Assembly: GCA_934589665.1 (NCBI GenBank)
Contig: CAKTOJ010000028.1
Coordinates: forward strand, 1-18,261
Direction: 5' to 3'
DNA: 18,261 nucleotides
DNA from: an uncultured Oscillospiraceae bacterium
GTDB lineage: Bacteria > Bacillota > Clostridia > Oscillospirales > Oscillospiraceae
In this document: positions 1-6,177 of the stretch, piece by piece
How positions within the stretch are numbered: position 1 is the first letter of the stretch
Layout: every line of letters starts with the position of its first letter
Notes under the pieces: model-generated
Seen by the model: the letters and a program-made list of their open reading frames with translations, nothing else
Told to the model about the DNA's origin: nothing
Database searches by the model: none
Translations under genes and position numbers: made by a program

Positions 1-174
1 AAGGAAAAGGCGAACGCGGAAAAGCAGCTCGCCGGCATTGAGAACAAGCTCTCGAATCAGGGCTTTATCGCCAAGGCGCCCGAGGCCGTCGTCAACGGCG
101 CCCGCGAGGACGCGGCCAAGCTCCGCGCTCTCATCGAGAAGCTCGACGCCTCCGCCGCCGCGATGAAGAAGTAA
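1..174 (+). CDS. valS: Valyl-tRNA synthetase, C-terminal end (partial)
   Basis: This is the last 57 codons of a gene that begins upstream of the window; the TAA stop is at 172-174. The peptide is a charged helical segment containing KLSNQGFIAKAPEAVV, which is the very conserved end of bacterial valyl-tRNA synthetase. There the C-terminal antiparallel coiled-coil arm contacts the body of tRNA-Val. ValRS charges tRNA-Val in the cytoplasm. Only the arm is visible, so catalytic motifs cannot be checked. A strong rho-independent terminator follows 11 bases after the stop, so valS is the end of its transcription unit. Confidence 0.9.
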   Translation, partial: KEKANAEKQLAGIENKLSNQGFIAKAPEAVVNGAREDAAKLRALIEKLDASAAAMKK

Positions 175-184
175 AAGACATCCA

Positions 185-223
185 AAACGCCCTGCCGCGG
201 GACCTCCCGCGGCAGGGCGTTTA
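185..223 (+). terminator. Terminator after valS
   Basis: This is a perfect 17-bp inverted repeat (185-201 with 206-222) with the 4-base loop ACCT. It is very GC-rich in the middle, and its AAA/TTT ends act as a short U-tract in either direction. It ends the valS transcript and may also stop read-through from the minus-strand small gene at 241-384. Confidence 0.85.
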
Positions 224-240
224 CCATATAAGGCGTGTGA

Positions 241-384
241 TTACTTCTTTTTCATTTCCCTAATACACATGACAACGATATAGATCAGATAACCCAGAAA
301 AATAACGACTGCGGGAAGGATCATAACGGCAAAAAAGAAGGCTGCGACGGATTGCATGAGCGCCTGATAGACGAGCTCTCCCAT
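241..384 (-). CDS. Small single-pass membrane protein (47 aa), unknown function
   Basis: This is a short open frame reading leftwards from ATG at 384 to TAA at 241. Its ribosome binding site is excellent: AGGAGG 6 bases before the ATG. The peptide starts MGELVYQALMQSV, continues with a long hydrophobic stretch (about residues 12-42, with one internal proline), and ends in the basic tail REMKKK. That pattern fits one membrane helix with its C-terminus in the cytoplasm by the positive-inside rule. A sigma-A-like promoter lies upstream on the same strand (TTGACT-N17-TACCAT), divergent from the aldo/keto reductase promoter. I do not recognise the family. The real-gene call rests on the ribosome binding site, the promoter and the coherent membrane topology. 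Confidence 0.7.
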   Translation of the reverse strand: MGELVYQALMQSVAAFFFAVMILPAVVIFLGYLIYIVVMCIREMKKK

Positions 385-427
385 AAAAGTTCCTCCTCTC
401 AAATTCCGGATTGTCTATGATATTTTT

Positions 428-456
428 ATGGTAGCAGAGAGATGTGAGAAAGTCAA
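428..456 (-). promoter_or_regulatory. Predicted sigma-A promoter for the 47-aa membrane protein gene
   Basis: On the minus strand, TTGACT (451-456) and TACCAT (428-433) are separated by exactly 17 bases. The predicted start of transcription is near 421, which leaves a leader of about 36 bases. Confidence 0.5.
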
Positions 457-471
457 CGGCAAAGTGAGGGC

Positions 472-500
472 TTTTCAAGTCCCTGTTCTTTTGTTATACT
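472..500 (+). promoter_or_regulatory. Predicted sigma-A promoter for the aldo/keto reductase
   Basis: TTTTCA (472-477) and TATACT (495-500) are 17 bases apart, about 30 bases before the reductase start codon. The -35 match is moderate (4 of 6) and the -10 is good (5 of 6). Confidence 0.55.
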
Positions 501-529
501 TACCTTATTATCAAAGGAGGGTGACACCT

Positions 530-1558
530 ATGCAGAAGATCGAATTCGGCTCCACCGGCCTTGTGATCGAAAAGAACGGCTTCGGCTGCCTGCCCATTCA
601 GCGCATCAGCGAGACGGAGGCGGTGAAGCTGCTGCACAAGGCCTACGATGGCGGCATCAACTTCTTTGACACCGCCCGCGCCTATTCGGACAGCGAGCAG
701 AAGGTCGGCGCAGCCTTTTCCGGCATGCGTGACAAGATCGTGCTGGCGACCAAGACCGGTGCGCGGACAGCCGATGGCTTCTGGCGCGATCTGGAGACCA
801 GCCTGCGCACGCTCAAAACGGACTACATCGACATTTACCAGTTCCACAATCCGGCCTTCTGCCCAAAGCCGGGCGGAGAGGATGGCCTGTACGATGCGGC
901 GCTGGAGGCGAAGAAACAGGGCAAAATCCGCCATATTTCCATCACAAATCACCGCCTGGCTGTTGCACATGAGGCGATTGAATCGGGGCTGTATGCCTCG
1001 CTGCAATTCCCGTTCAGCTATCTTGCCGGCGAACAGGAGCTTTCACTGGTCGAGGGCTGCCGCAGACAGGGAATGGGCTTTATCGCCATGAAGGGCATGG
1101 CCGGCGGACTGCTGCGTGACGGGTTGACCGCGGCGGCGTGGATGGCGGAGCAGGAGAATGTTGTGCCGATCTGGGGCGTACAGCGCGAGGAAGAGCTGGA
1201 TCAGTTTTTACAGTTTATTCGTGAGGGCGGCGCTCTGACGCAGGTGCAGAGAGATGAGATCGAGCGTGACCGCAGGGAGCTCTGCGGCGAATTCTGCCGC
1301 GGCTGCGGCTACTGTATGCCGTGCCCGGCAGGTATTGAGATCAACCAGTGCGCGCGTATTCTGCTGATGCTGCGCCGTGCGCCGGCGCAGGACTGGCTCA
1401 CGGAGGAGTGGCAGGGAAAGATGCGCCGGATCGAGCAGTGTAAACACTGCGGGCACTGCATGTCAAAGTGTCCGTACGGCCTCAATACGCCGGAGCTTTT
1501 GCAGGCGAACTATCAGGGCTATTGGAAGGTTCTGGAGGAGAGCAGAAAAAACGGCTGA
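530..1558 (+). CDS. Aldo/keto reductase with C-terminal 4Fe-4S cysteine motifs
   Basis: This 342-residue protein starts at the ATG at 530, chosen because AAGGAGG (514-520) sits 9 bases before it. The frame stays open further upstream but has no such signal there. Residues 1-235 are an aldo/keto reductase barrel with the catalytic tetrad D47, Y52, K75 and H106 in usual contexts (FFDTARAY, ATKTG, QFHNP). Residues 252-315 hold a ferredoxin-like part: CRGCGYCMPCPAGI (C256, C259, C262, C265) and CKHCGHCMSKCP (C304, C307, C310, C314). This is a large family in anaerobic Clostridia and archaea, thought to be oxidoreductases that couple NAD(P)H chemistry to Fe-S electron transfer. The substrate cannot be told from sequence. 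The gene is monocistronic between its own promoter and a terminator. Confidence 0.85.
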   Translation: MQKIEFGSTGLVIEKNGFGCLPIQRISETEAVKLLHKAYDGGINFFDTARAYSDSEQKVGAAFSGMRDKIVLATKTGARTADGFWRDLETSLRTLKTDYIDIYQFHNPAFCPKPGGEDGLYDAALEAKKQGKIRHISITNHRLAVAHEAIESGLYASLQFPFSYLAGEQELSLVEGCRRQGMGFIAMKGMAGGLLRDGLTAAAWMAEQENVVPIWGVQREEELDQFLQFIREGGALTQVQRDEIERDRRELCGEFCRGCGYCMPCPAGIEINQCARILLMLRRAPAQDWLTEEWQGKMRRIEQCKHCGHCMSKCPYGLNTPELLQANYQGYWKVLEESRKNG

Positions 1559-1567
1559 ACTGATTAG

Positions 1568-1614
1568 AAAAGCAGCGCGGACAATGATTCGTCCGCGCTG
1601 CTTTTTGCTTTTTT
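1568..1614. terminator. Bidirectional terminator between convergent genes
   Basis: A perfect 12-bp stem (1571-1582 with 1591-1602) with an 8-base loop is flanked by AAA before and a T-rich run after. It can terminate the aldo/keto reductase transcript, and on the other strand the NimA-like gene transcript. Confidence 0.85.
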
Positions 1615-1671
1615 AACAGGAACGACAGACGATGCAGCTTGGCGCAAAGAAACATCCCCTCGACAGGAATA

Positions 1672-2142
1672 TCATATCATTTTCTTCGACTTGGCGCTGA
1701 GCGATTCAACGCGAATGGCAAGCACGGTGACGCTTCTGGCCTGATCCTCGGTAAAGACGTCCTCCCGTCCGGCCATATGGTGCATGAGCGCGGAGAGTGC
1801 GGCGAGCTTTTCTTCCCCTTCGGGGAAATAGACCGTACCGGTGCCGATTATAGAGGCATAGAAATATCCATATCCGCAGGGATGATCCGCAGCATCCAGC
1901 CTCCCGCGGCAGTCCATCTCAAAGCCAACGCGCGGATCGCGCCGCAGAAGGTCGAGCTTACGCCCTTCGCGGGCGCTGTGACAGTAGAAGGTGAAGCGGC
2001 CATCGTCCTCGGAAAAACCAAAATTGAGCGGTACGATGTACGGTACATCCTCACTCTGAATAGCAAGCCGAATAACTTTACAATCGTTGATAATGCTTTT
2101 AATTTCGTGAATATCGGTGATTTCTCTATCCTTGCGGCGCAT
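1672..2142 (-). CDS. Pyridoxamine 5'-phosphate oxidase-fold flavoprotein, NimA-like
   Basis: This 156-residue protein starts at the ATG at 2142, where AGGAGGT lies 6 bases upstream. The frame extends to 2271, but nothing supports those earlier starts and the promoter lies inside that stretch. The N-terminus MRRKDREITDI, then YIVPLNFGF and CHSAREGRKLDLL, is the pattern of the NimA-like branch of the PNPOx split-barrel family. These are small FMN-binding proteins, some of which reduce 5-nitroimidazoles. The true substrate is unknown; genomes of gut Clostridia carry many paralogues. It is monocistronic, with a clear promoter and a shared terminator with the reductase gene. Confidence 0.8.
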   Translation of the reverse strand: MRRKDREITDIHEIKSIINDCKVIRLAIQSEDVPYIVPLNFGFSEDDGRFTFYCHSAREGRKLDLLRRDPRVGFEMDCRGRLDAADHPCGYGYFYASIIGTGTVYFPEGEEKLAALSALMHHMAGREDVFTEDQARSVTVLAIRVESLSAKSKKMI

Positions 2143-2217
2143 GGCGGGACCTCCTGCGATTTTACAGCCGATTGACAGAGCGGGGTTGCCTTTGCCAGTC
2201 GGCGATGAAGTATAACC

Positions 2218-2246
2218 AGTATACCCGCCCGCATGGGAAAAGACAA
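2218..2246 (-). promoter_or_regulatory. Sigma-A promoter of the NimA-like gene
   Basis: On the minus strand, TTGTCT (2241-2246) and TATACT (2218-2223) are separated by 17 bases. Transcription should begin near 2211, giving a leader of about 70 bases. This promoter supports the ATG at 2142 and argues against the upstream starts. Confidence 0.7.
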
Positions 2247-2369
2247 CCGGAAACAGAGAAAAGATGAACAAATGCAGAAGCAGCCGACATGCTGCGACAA
2301 TGCTCGAAGCGCGGACAAGCTATACTGAACGCTACAGGAAAACGGAACAGGCCAATGGGAGGACATGGA

Positions 2370-2675
2370 ATGGAAGTGTTGACCAAGACCAACGGACGGG
2401 AACTGAAAATCATGCTGCGCGGCGAGCTGGATCATCACGGCGCGCATGATGCGATGGAGCAGATCGAGCATACACTGGACGCGGTGCTGCCGCTGTCACT
2501 GACCCTCGACTTTTCTGGCATAACCTTTATGGATTCGTCGGGAATTGCCGTTGTGCTGCGTGCGAAAAAGCGCATGGCTGCGCTGGGCGGCAGTGTAACG
2601 CTGAGCGGCATCCCGCCGCAGGCGGGAAAGGTCTTTGAAGCGGCAGGCATCAAGCGCCTTATTACAATGATATAG
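2370..2675 (+). CDS. spoIIAA: Anti-sigma F factor antagonist SpoIIAA
   Basis: This is a 101-residue STAS-domain protein. The start at 2370 is preferred because GGGAGG (2357-2362) is 7 bases upstream; an in-frame ATG at 2355 lacks such a site. The segment ITFMDSSGIAVVLRAKK carries the DSSG motif, and S57 is the serine expected to be phosphorylated by SpoIIAB. In Bacillus, unphosphorylated SpoIIAA frees sigma F from SpoIIAB in the forespore. It is followed 9 bases later by spoIIAB and then sigF, the classic three-gene operon. At 101 residues it is a little shorter than the Bacillus protein. Confidence 0.95.
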   Translation: MEVLTKTNGRELKIMLRGELDHHGAHDAMEQIEHTLDAVLPLSLTLDFSGITFMDSSGIAVVLRAKKRMAALGGSVTLSGIPPQAGKVFEAAGIKRLITMI

Positions 2676-2684
2676 GAGGAGAGT

Positions 2685-3125
2685 ATGAGAAACGATCATT
2701 ATGTAAAGCTGGAGTTTTTAAGCCGAAGCATCAACGAGGGCTTTGCCAGAAGCGCGGTGGCGGCCTTTGCTGCTCAGCTCGATCCGACGCTTGATGAGCT
2801 CGGTGATATTAAGACCTCGGTGAGCGAAGCGGTGACCAATGCAATCGTTCATGCGTATCCGGATACCATCGGGAAGATTGTCGTGCGTGCCAGAATCCTT
2901 GCCAACAGCACACTGGAGATCAGCGTGCATGACTGGGGACGGGGGATCGACGATGTAGAAAAAGCGCGTGAGCCAATGTTTACAACAGGCGGGGATGAAC
3001 GCAGCGGAATGGGTTTTACCATTATGGAGAGCTTTATGGATACCCTCAAGGTCCGCTCAAAGCCCGGAAAAGGAACGGTCGTGACAATGCGGCGCAGAAT
3101 CGCGCAGCGTGCGGGACGCGTATGA
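2685..3125 (+). CDS. spoIIAB: Anti-sigma F factor / serine kinase SpoIIAB
   Basis: This 146-residue GHKL-type ATPase and kinase has AGGAGG 5 bases before its ATG. The N-box is EAVTNAIVHAY (E48, N52), the G1 box is DWGRGIDD (83-90) and the G2 box is ERSGMGF (105-111). Together these form the Bergerat ATP-binding site. The protein binds sigma F to hold it inactive and phosphorylates SpoIIAA. Its stop overlaps the sigF start by 4 bases (ATGA), so the two are probably translationally coupled, which suits a stoichiometric inhibitor and its target. All key residues are present. Confidence 0.95.
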   Translation: MRNDHYVKLEFLSRSINEGFARSAVAAFAAQLDPTLDELGDIKTSVSEAVTNAIVHAYPDTIGKIVVRARILANSTLEISVHDWGRGIDDVEKAREPMFTTGGDERSGMGFTIMESFMDTLKVRSKPGKGTVVTMRRRIAQRAGRV

Positions 3126-3838
3126 ACACGCAGAGCACGCTGGATCTGCTGGAGGCAGCACAGCGCGGAGACAGGGCAGCCGGCGAACAGATGCTGCTGG
3201 AGAATAACGGCCTGATTTGGAGCGTTGCGCGGCGATACTGCGGACGCGGCATCGACATGGACGACCTGTATCAGCTTGGATGCATTGGATTTATCAAAGC
3301 TGTCAAGGGATTCAGCTTTACATATGGAACGCAGTTTTCGACCTATGCGGTTCCGAAGATCGCGGGTGAAATCCGCCGCTTTCTGCGTGATGATGGTGCG
3401 GTCAAGGTTGGGCGGACGATGCGGGAGAGAGCACAGAGCGTTTACAATGCGCGGGAGCGCCTGCGCACACAGCTCGGCCGAGATCCAAAGCTGTCCGAGC
3501 TTGCAGAGGTGACGGGCCTGAGCGTGGAAGAGATCGCGGAAGCAGATCTTGCATCCGCGGCGCCGGAGTCTCTCCAAAAGGAGATGGGGGATGGGGCGAC
3601 GCTTGAGAGCTTTCTGGGAACGGAGAATCCGGAGGAGGGACTGATTGAGCATATCTCACTGCGCACGGCGGTCGAGGAGCTGCCGGAGAAGGAGCGCCTG
3701 ACGATTATGCTGCGCTTTTTCAGAGGAATGACGCAGGAGCAGTCGGCACGGGTGCTTGGGGTATCGCAGGTGCAGGTCTCGCGGCTGGAGCGCCGGGCGC
3801 TGGAGCGTCTGCGCTCAGCGATGGCGCAGGAAGCGTAG
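3122..3838 (+). CDS. sigF: Sporulation sigma factor F
   Basis: This is a 238-residue sigma-70 family factor. Region 2 (about 28-95) includes DLYQLGCIGFIKAVKGF and FSTYAVPKIAGEIRRFLRD, typical of sigma F/G. Region 3 follows, and region 4 (about 184-234) has a helix-turn-helix around GMTQEQSARVLGVSQVQVS. It directs RNA polymerase to the first forespore genes. Its place directly after spoIIAA and spoIIAB identifies it as sigma F rather than sigma G. Its 3' end runs 119 bp into a convergent gene on the other strand, with no terminator hairpin visible in between, so antisense transcription is possible. Confidence 0.95.
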   Translation: MNTQSTLDLLEAAQRGDRAAGEQMLLENNGLIWSVARRYCGRGIDMDDLYQLGCIGFIKAVKGFSFTYGTQFSTYAVPKIAGEIRRFLRDDGAVKVGRTMRERAQSVYNARERLRTQLGRDPKLSELAEVTGLSVEEIAEADLASAAPESLQKEMGDGATLESFLGTENPEEGLIEHISLRTAVEELPEKERLTIMLRFFRGMTQEQSARVLGVSQVQVSRLERRALERLRSAMAQEA

Positions 3839-4589
3839 AGCCCGTTTCGTCCTGAAACTCGGTTAAAAGGCTCCAGTATCGCTTCGGCATATGCGTCATG
3901 CGGAGCTTCGGATTTTCGCGCTCGCGGATGGCAACCGTGTCGTAAAAGCAGCGCCAAAGACGACGGTATCCCAGCTCGGCCTCGTCGGGCGGCGCGGGCG
4001 TGAAGGCGGAAAGCGGAAGAATAGAGGCATTTCCGTCAGAATAAAAAAGAGCTTCCTGATGTGTGCGGTCGTAGATGAAAAAGGTTTCGTCATGACAGCG
4101 CTGGCAGAAATGTCCGCGCAGCAGAGGGAGAACGCGGTTTTTCGGCTCGATCTCCGCAGTCAGCACGCCTCCGGCATCGGAAAGGCGCACAAAGCCGCGG
4201 TACTGCTCCAGCTCTCCGTTCAGGTGCCGTACAGCCCGCAGCAACGGGTAGTATGCCTCATCGGAAAGACGGCGGAGCAAGGGCTTGCCGTCCCGATAGA
4301 GCTTGACGACAAAGCGGTAGACCGCCATTTCTTTTTCTTCCAGACAGGTCAGGTACACACGTTGGAGGAACGGCCCGACCTTTGGGGAATAACGGCGAAA
4401 GCTGTCGTACACACGGCGCGCGTGCGGTTCATCTGTGATGACGGCATGCGTCTCATATAAGGAAAGCTCCGGATCATCCGTGTATCGGATCATGACCGGA
4501 CGTTCTTTGTGCATATAGCTTTCATAAATACAGCACATCAGTCCGTCAAAGCTTCCGTCATATTCATAAACGACCTCACGCCATGCCAT
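3720..4589 (-). CDS. DUF4130-type DNA metabolism protein, partner of the radical SAM protein
   Basis: This 289-residue protein starts at 4589 with AAGGAG 6 bases upstream. The N-terminus (VVYEYDGSFDGLMCCIYESY) and the body match the DUF4130 family, called probable DNA metabolism protein. It is nearly always encoded beside a radical SAM protein of the DNA modification/repair type, and in some bacteria it is fused to a uracil-DNA glycosylase. A CxxC pair lies near residues 162-165. The biochemical role is not established. The recognisable domain ends at about residue 249 (LLTEFQDE). The last 39 residues are rich in Ala and Pro and come from the antisense strand of sigF, because the first in-frame stop is at 3720. 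It sits 12 bp after the radical SAM gene, in one operon. Confidence 0.85.
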   Translation of the reverse strand: MAWREVVYEYDGSFDGLMCCIYESYMHKERPVMIRYTDDPELSLYETHAVITDEPHARRVYDSFRRYSPKVGPFLQRVYLTCLEEKEMAVYRFVVKLYRDGKPLLRRLSDEAYYPLLRAVRHLNGELEQYRGFVRLSDAGGVLTAEIEPKNRVLPLLRGHFCQRCHDETFFIYDRTHQEALFYSDGNASILPLSAFTPAPPDEAELGYRRLWRCFYDTVAIRERENPKLRMTHMPKRYWSLLTEFQDETGSTLPAPSLSADAPAPGAPAARPAPAIPQAPVPTAPASFL

Positions 4590-4601
4590 GATAAACTCCT
4601 T

Positions 4602-5867
4602 TTATGCCGGTTCAAACAGGGAGAGCTGGTCGAGATGATCCGCAGGAAGCGCCGAGCGCTCCATCGCGGTCAGGCTGCGCCGGACGCCGTCCGGTGAAAG
4701 GCGCAGCGGTGCGGTGCTGCGCCCGGAGCAGGTAAGAAAATACTGTGCCCGCTTCATGACCACGCCGAGCTTTTTCAGGTCTTCCTCACGCAGAGCGCCG
4801 CAGCGGCGCGCGACAAGGATGCGCTTTGCACTGACTACGCCGATGCCCGGAACGCGAAGCAGCGCCTCGTAGTCGGCGTGGTTGACCTCGACCGGAAAGA
4901 ACGACGGATGCCGCAGCGCCCAGCAGCACTTCGGGTCGAGCAGAGGATCAAAGTCCGGCTGGTTCTCGTCCAGCAGCTCGTCGGCGCGGAAGCCGTAAAA
5001 ACGAAGCAGCCAGTCTGCCTGGTAGAGCCGGTGCTCACGCAGCAGGGGCGGTTTGGTGTCCAGAGACGGCAGGAGCGTATTTTCCACCACGGGAACGTAG
5101 GCCGAGTAGAAAACACGCTTGAGACGGTAGGTATCATAGAGCGACTGCGTCAGCGTCAGGATGCGGCGGTCGCTCTCTTTTGTTGCCCCTACGATCATCT
5201 GTGTGCTCTGTCCAGCCGGAGCAAAGCGCGGTGCATGCCGGTATTTGATCAGCTCGCGCCGGTTTTCCTGCCCGCGCTCGGAAATGAAGCGCATGGGCCG
5301 AAGCACGGCCGCCCTCGTTTTGTTCGGCGCGAGAGTGCGCAGAGACGCCTCGCTCGGCAATTCAATGTTGACGCTCAAGCGGTCGGCGAGCATTCCAAGC
5401 TGTTCGACCAGCTCAGGCGAGGTGCCGGGGATGGCCTTTGCGTGGATATAGCCATTGAAGCGGTACTCATTGCGCAGGATCACCAGCGCGCGGATCATCA
5501 GCTCTGTGGTATAATCCGGCGAGCGCAGCACGCTGGAGGAGAGAAACAGCCCTTCGATATAATTCCGTCGATAGAATTGGATCGTCAAGTCGGCCAGCTC
5601 TTCGGGCGTGAACATGGCGCGGGGTGTGTCGTTTGAGCAGCGGTTGACACAGTATTTGCAGTCGTAGACGCAGCGATTTGTCATCAGAACCTTTAAAAGC
5701 GTAATGCATCGCCCGTCGGCGGAAAAGCTGTGGCAGCAGCCCGCGATACCGGAGGACGTGCAGCCGATTTTTCCGGCCTCAAAGCCGCGCCTTGCGCCGG
5801 AAGAGGTGCAAGCCGCGTCATATTTTGCAGCGTCGGCAAGAATGGCGAGCTTATCCAGAAGCTCCAT
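4602..5867 (-). CDS. Putative DNA modification/repair radical SAM protein with helix-hairpin-helix tail
   Basis: This is a 421-residue protein. Residues 1-55 carry a family-specific cysteine-rich start (KYDAACTSSG, IGCTSSGIAGCCHSF). The radical SAM cluster motif is C66-x3-C70-x2-C73 in TNRCVYDCKYC, which holds a 4Fe-4S cluster for S-adenosylmethionine cleavage. Near residues 333-375 is a helix-hairpin-helix (VPGIGVVSAKRILVARR), a DNA-binding element. The family is annotated as a putative DNA modification/repair radical SAM protein linked to DUF4130 and uracil-DNA glycosylase; its substrate lesion is unknown. The ATG at 5867 has no clear ribosome binding site and lies 6 bases after the stop of the 40-residue gene, so translation is probably coupled. 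LexA-like boxes sit at the operon promoter. Confidence 0.88.
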   Translation of the reverse strand: MELLDKLAILADAAKYDAACTSSGARRGFEAGKIGCTSSGIAGCCHSFSADGRCITLLKVLMTNRCVYDCKYCVNRCSNDTPRAMFTPEELADLTIQFYRRNYIEGLFLSSSVLRSPDYTTELMIRALVILRNEYRFNGYIHAKAIPGTSPELVEQLGMLADRLSVNIELPSEASLRTLAPNKTRAAVLRPMRFISERGQENRRELIKYRHAPRFAPAGQSTQMIVGATKESDRRILTLTQSLYDTYRLKRVFYSAYVPVVENTLLPSLDTKPPLLREHRLYQADWLLRFYGFRADELLDENQPDFDPLLDPKCCWALRHPSFFPVEVNHADYEALLRVPGIGVVSAKRILVARRCGALREEDLKKLGVVMKRAQYFLTCSGRSTAPLRLSPDGVRRSLTAMERSALPADHLDQLSLFEPA

Positions 5868-5873
5868 CTTAGT

Positions 5874-5996
5874 TTAATGCGCGCGGACGCGGCGGGACCG
5901 ACCACGCGGCTGGTCGAGATAGGTGATGACCTTCATCAGATTCGTCGTGACCGCGGTAATGCCGAGCAGCACAAAGATCATAGTGGAAGCAGCCAT
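5874..5996 (-). CDS. 40-residue membrane peptide, first gene of a probable SOS operon
   Basis: This is a short frame from ATG at 5996 to TAA at 5874. AGGAGG lies 8 bases before the ATG, and the gene is 35 bases into the transcript predicted from a consensus promoter. The peptide starts MAASTMIFVLLGITAVTTNL, one hydrophobic helix at about residues 5-26. It ends in a strongly basic tail with QPRGRSRRVRAH, so the C-terminus should be cytoplasmic. No family is recognised. Its stop is 6 bases from the start of the radical SAM gene. Very small membrane peptides made during the SOS response often block cell division (YneA in Bacillus, SidA in Caulobacter). That role is an inference here from size, topology and the promoter only. 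Confidence 0.7.
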   Translation of the reverse strand: MAASTMIFVLLGITAVTTNLMKVITYLDQPRGRSRRVRAH

Positions 5997-6017
5997 GTTA
6001 ACGCCCTCCTGAAAACT

Positions 6018-6031
6018 AAAACTTTTGTTCT
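6018..6031. promoter_or_regulatory. LexA-box-like site C
   Basis: On the minus strand this reads AGAACAAAAGTTTT, 11 of 14 matches to the Bacillus LexA box CGAACRNRYGTTYC. It lies at and just after the predicted transcription start of the minus-strand operon. It is the weakest of three sites. Confidence 0.4.
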
Positions 6032-6037
6032 ACATGC

Positions 6038-6066
6038 ATTATAAATCGAACAAACGTACTTGTCAA
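6038..6066 (-). promoter_or_regulatory. Perfect-consensus sigma-A promoter of the 40-aa peptide/radical SAM/DUF4130 operon
   Basis: On the minus strand, TTGACA (6061-6066) and TATAAT (6038-6043) are separated by exactly 17 bases, a perfect consensus. Transcription should start near 6031. Such a strong core promoter normally needs a repressor; three LexA-box-like sequences lie upstream of the -35, between -35 and -10, and at the start site. Confidence 0.85.
6047..6060. promoter_or_regulatory. LexA-box-like site B, between -35 and -10
   Basis: CGAACAAACGTACT matches the Bacillus LexA box at 12 of 14 positions. It fills the spacer of the minus-strand promoter, a position where a bound repressor would block RNA polymerase. 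Confidence 0.55.
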
Positions 6067-6073
6067 TAAAAAT

Positions 6074-6087
6074 CGAACAAATTTTCC
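6074..6087. promoter_or_regulatory. LexA-box-like site A, upstream of -35
   Basis: CGAACAAATTTTCC matches the Bacillus LexA box CGAACRNRYGTTYC at 13 of 14 positions. It lies between the two divergent promoters, 8 bases upstream of the minus-strand -35 element and 30 bases upstream of the pcrA -35 element. Confidence 0.55.
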
Positions 6088-6116
6088 ATTATTCGACAAA
6101 AAGGCTGGAAACACGG

Positions 6117-6145
6117 TTGACCGGAGAGGGGAGATGCGGTAAAAT
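6117..6145 (+). promoter_or_regulatory. Sigma-A promoter of the pcrA/uvrD helicase gene
   Basis: TTGACC (6117-6122) and TAAAAT (6140-6145) are 17 bases apart, giving a leader of about 25 bases to the ATG at 6178. No LexA-like box overlaps this promoter; the nearest lies 30 bases upstream. Confidence 0.7.
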
Positions 6146-6177
6146 CAGAAGGAAATTTAAGAAAACAGGTGGAACAG

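Noticed and set aside
2281..2340. Promoter for the spoIIA operon (TATACT at 2321-2326)
   Set aside because: No -35 hexamer lies at 16-18 bases and no sigma-H type AGGA/GAAT pair with correct spacing was found, so I did not list a promoter although one is expected here.
5874..5996. The 40-residue peptide as a RiPP precursor modified by the adjacent radical SAM protein
   Set aside because: The radical SAM protein has a DNA-binding helix-hairpin-helix and no SPASM or peptide-recognition domain, and the peptide is a membrane helix without a core region.
6169..6177. GTG start for pcrA at 6169
   Set aside because: It overlaps the AGGTGG ribosome binding sequence that serves the ATG at 6178.
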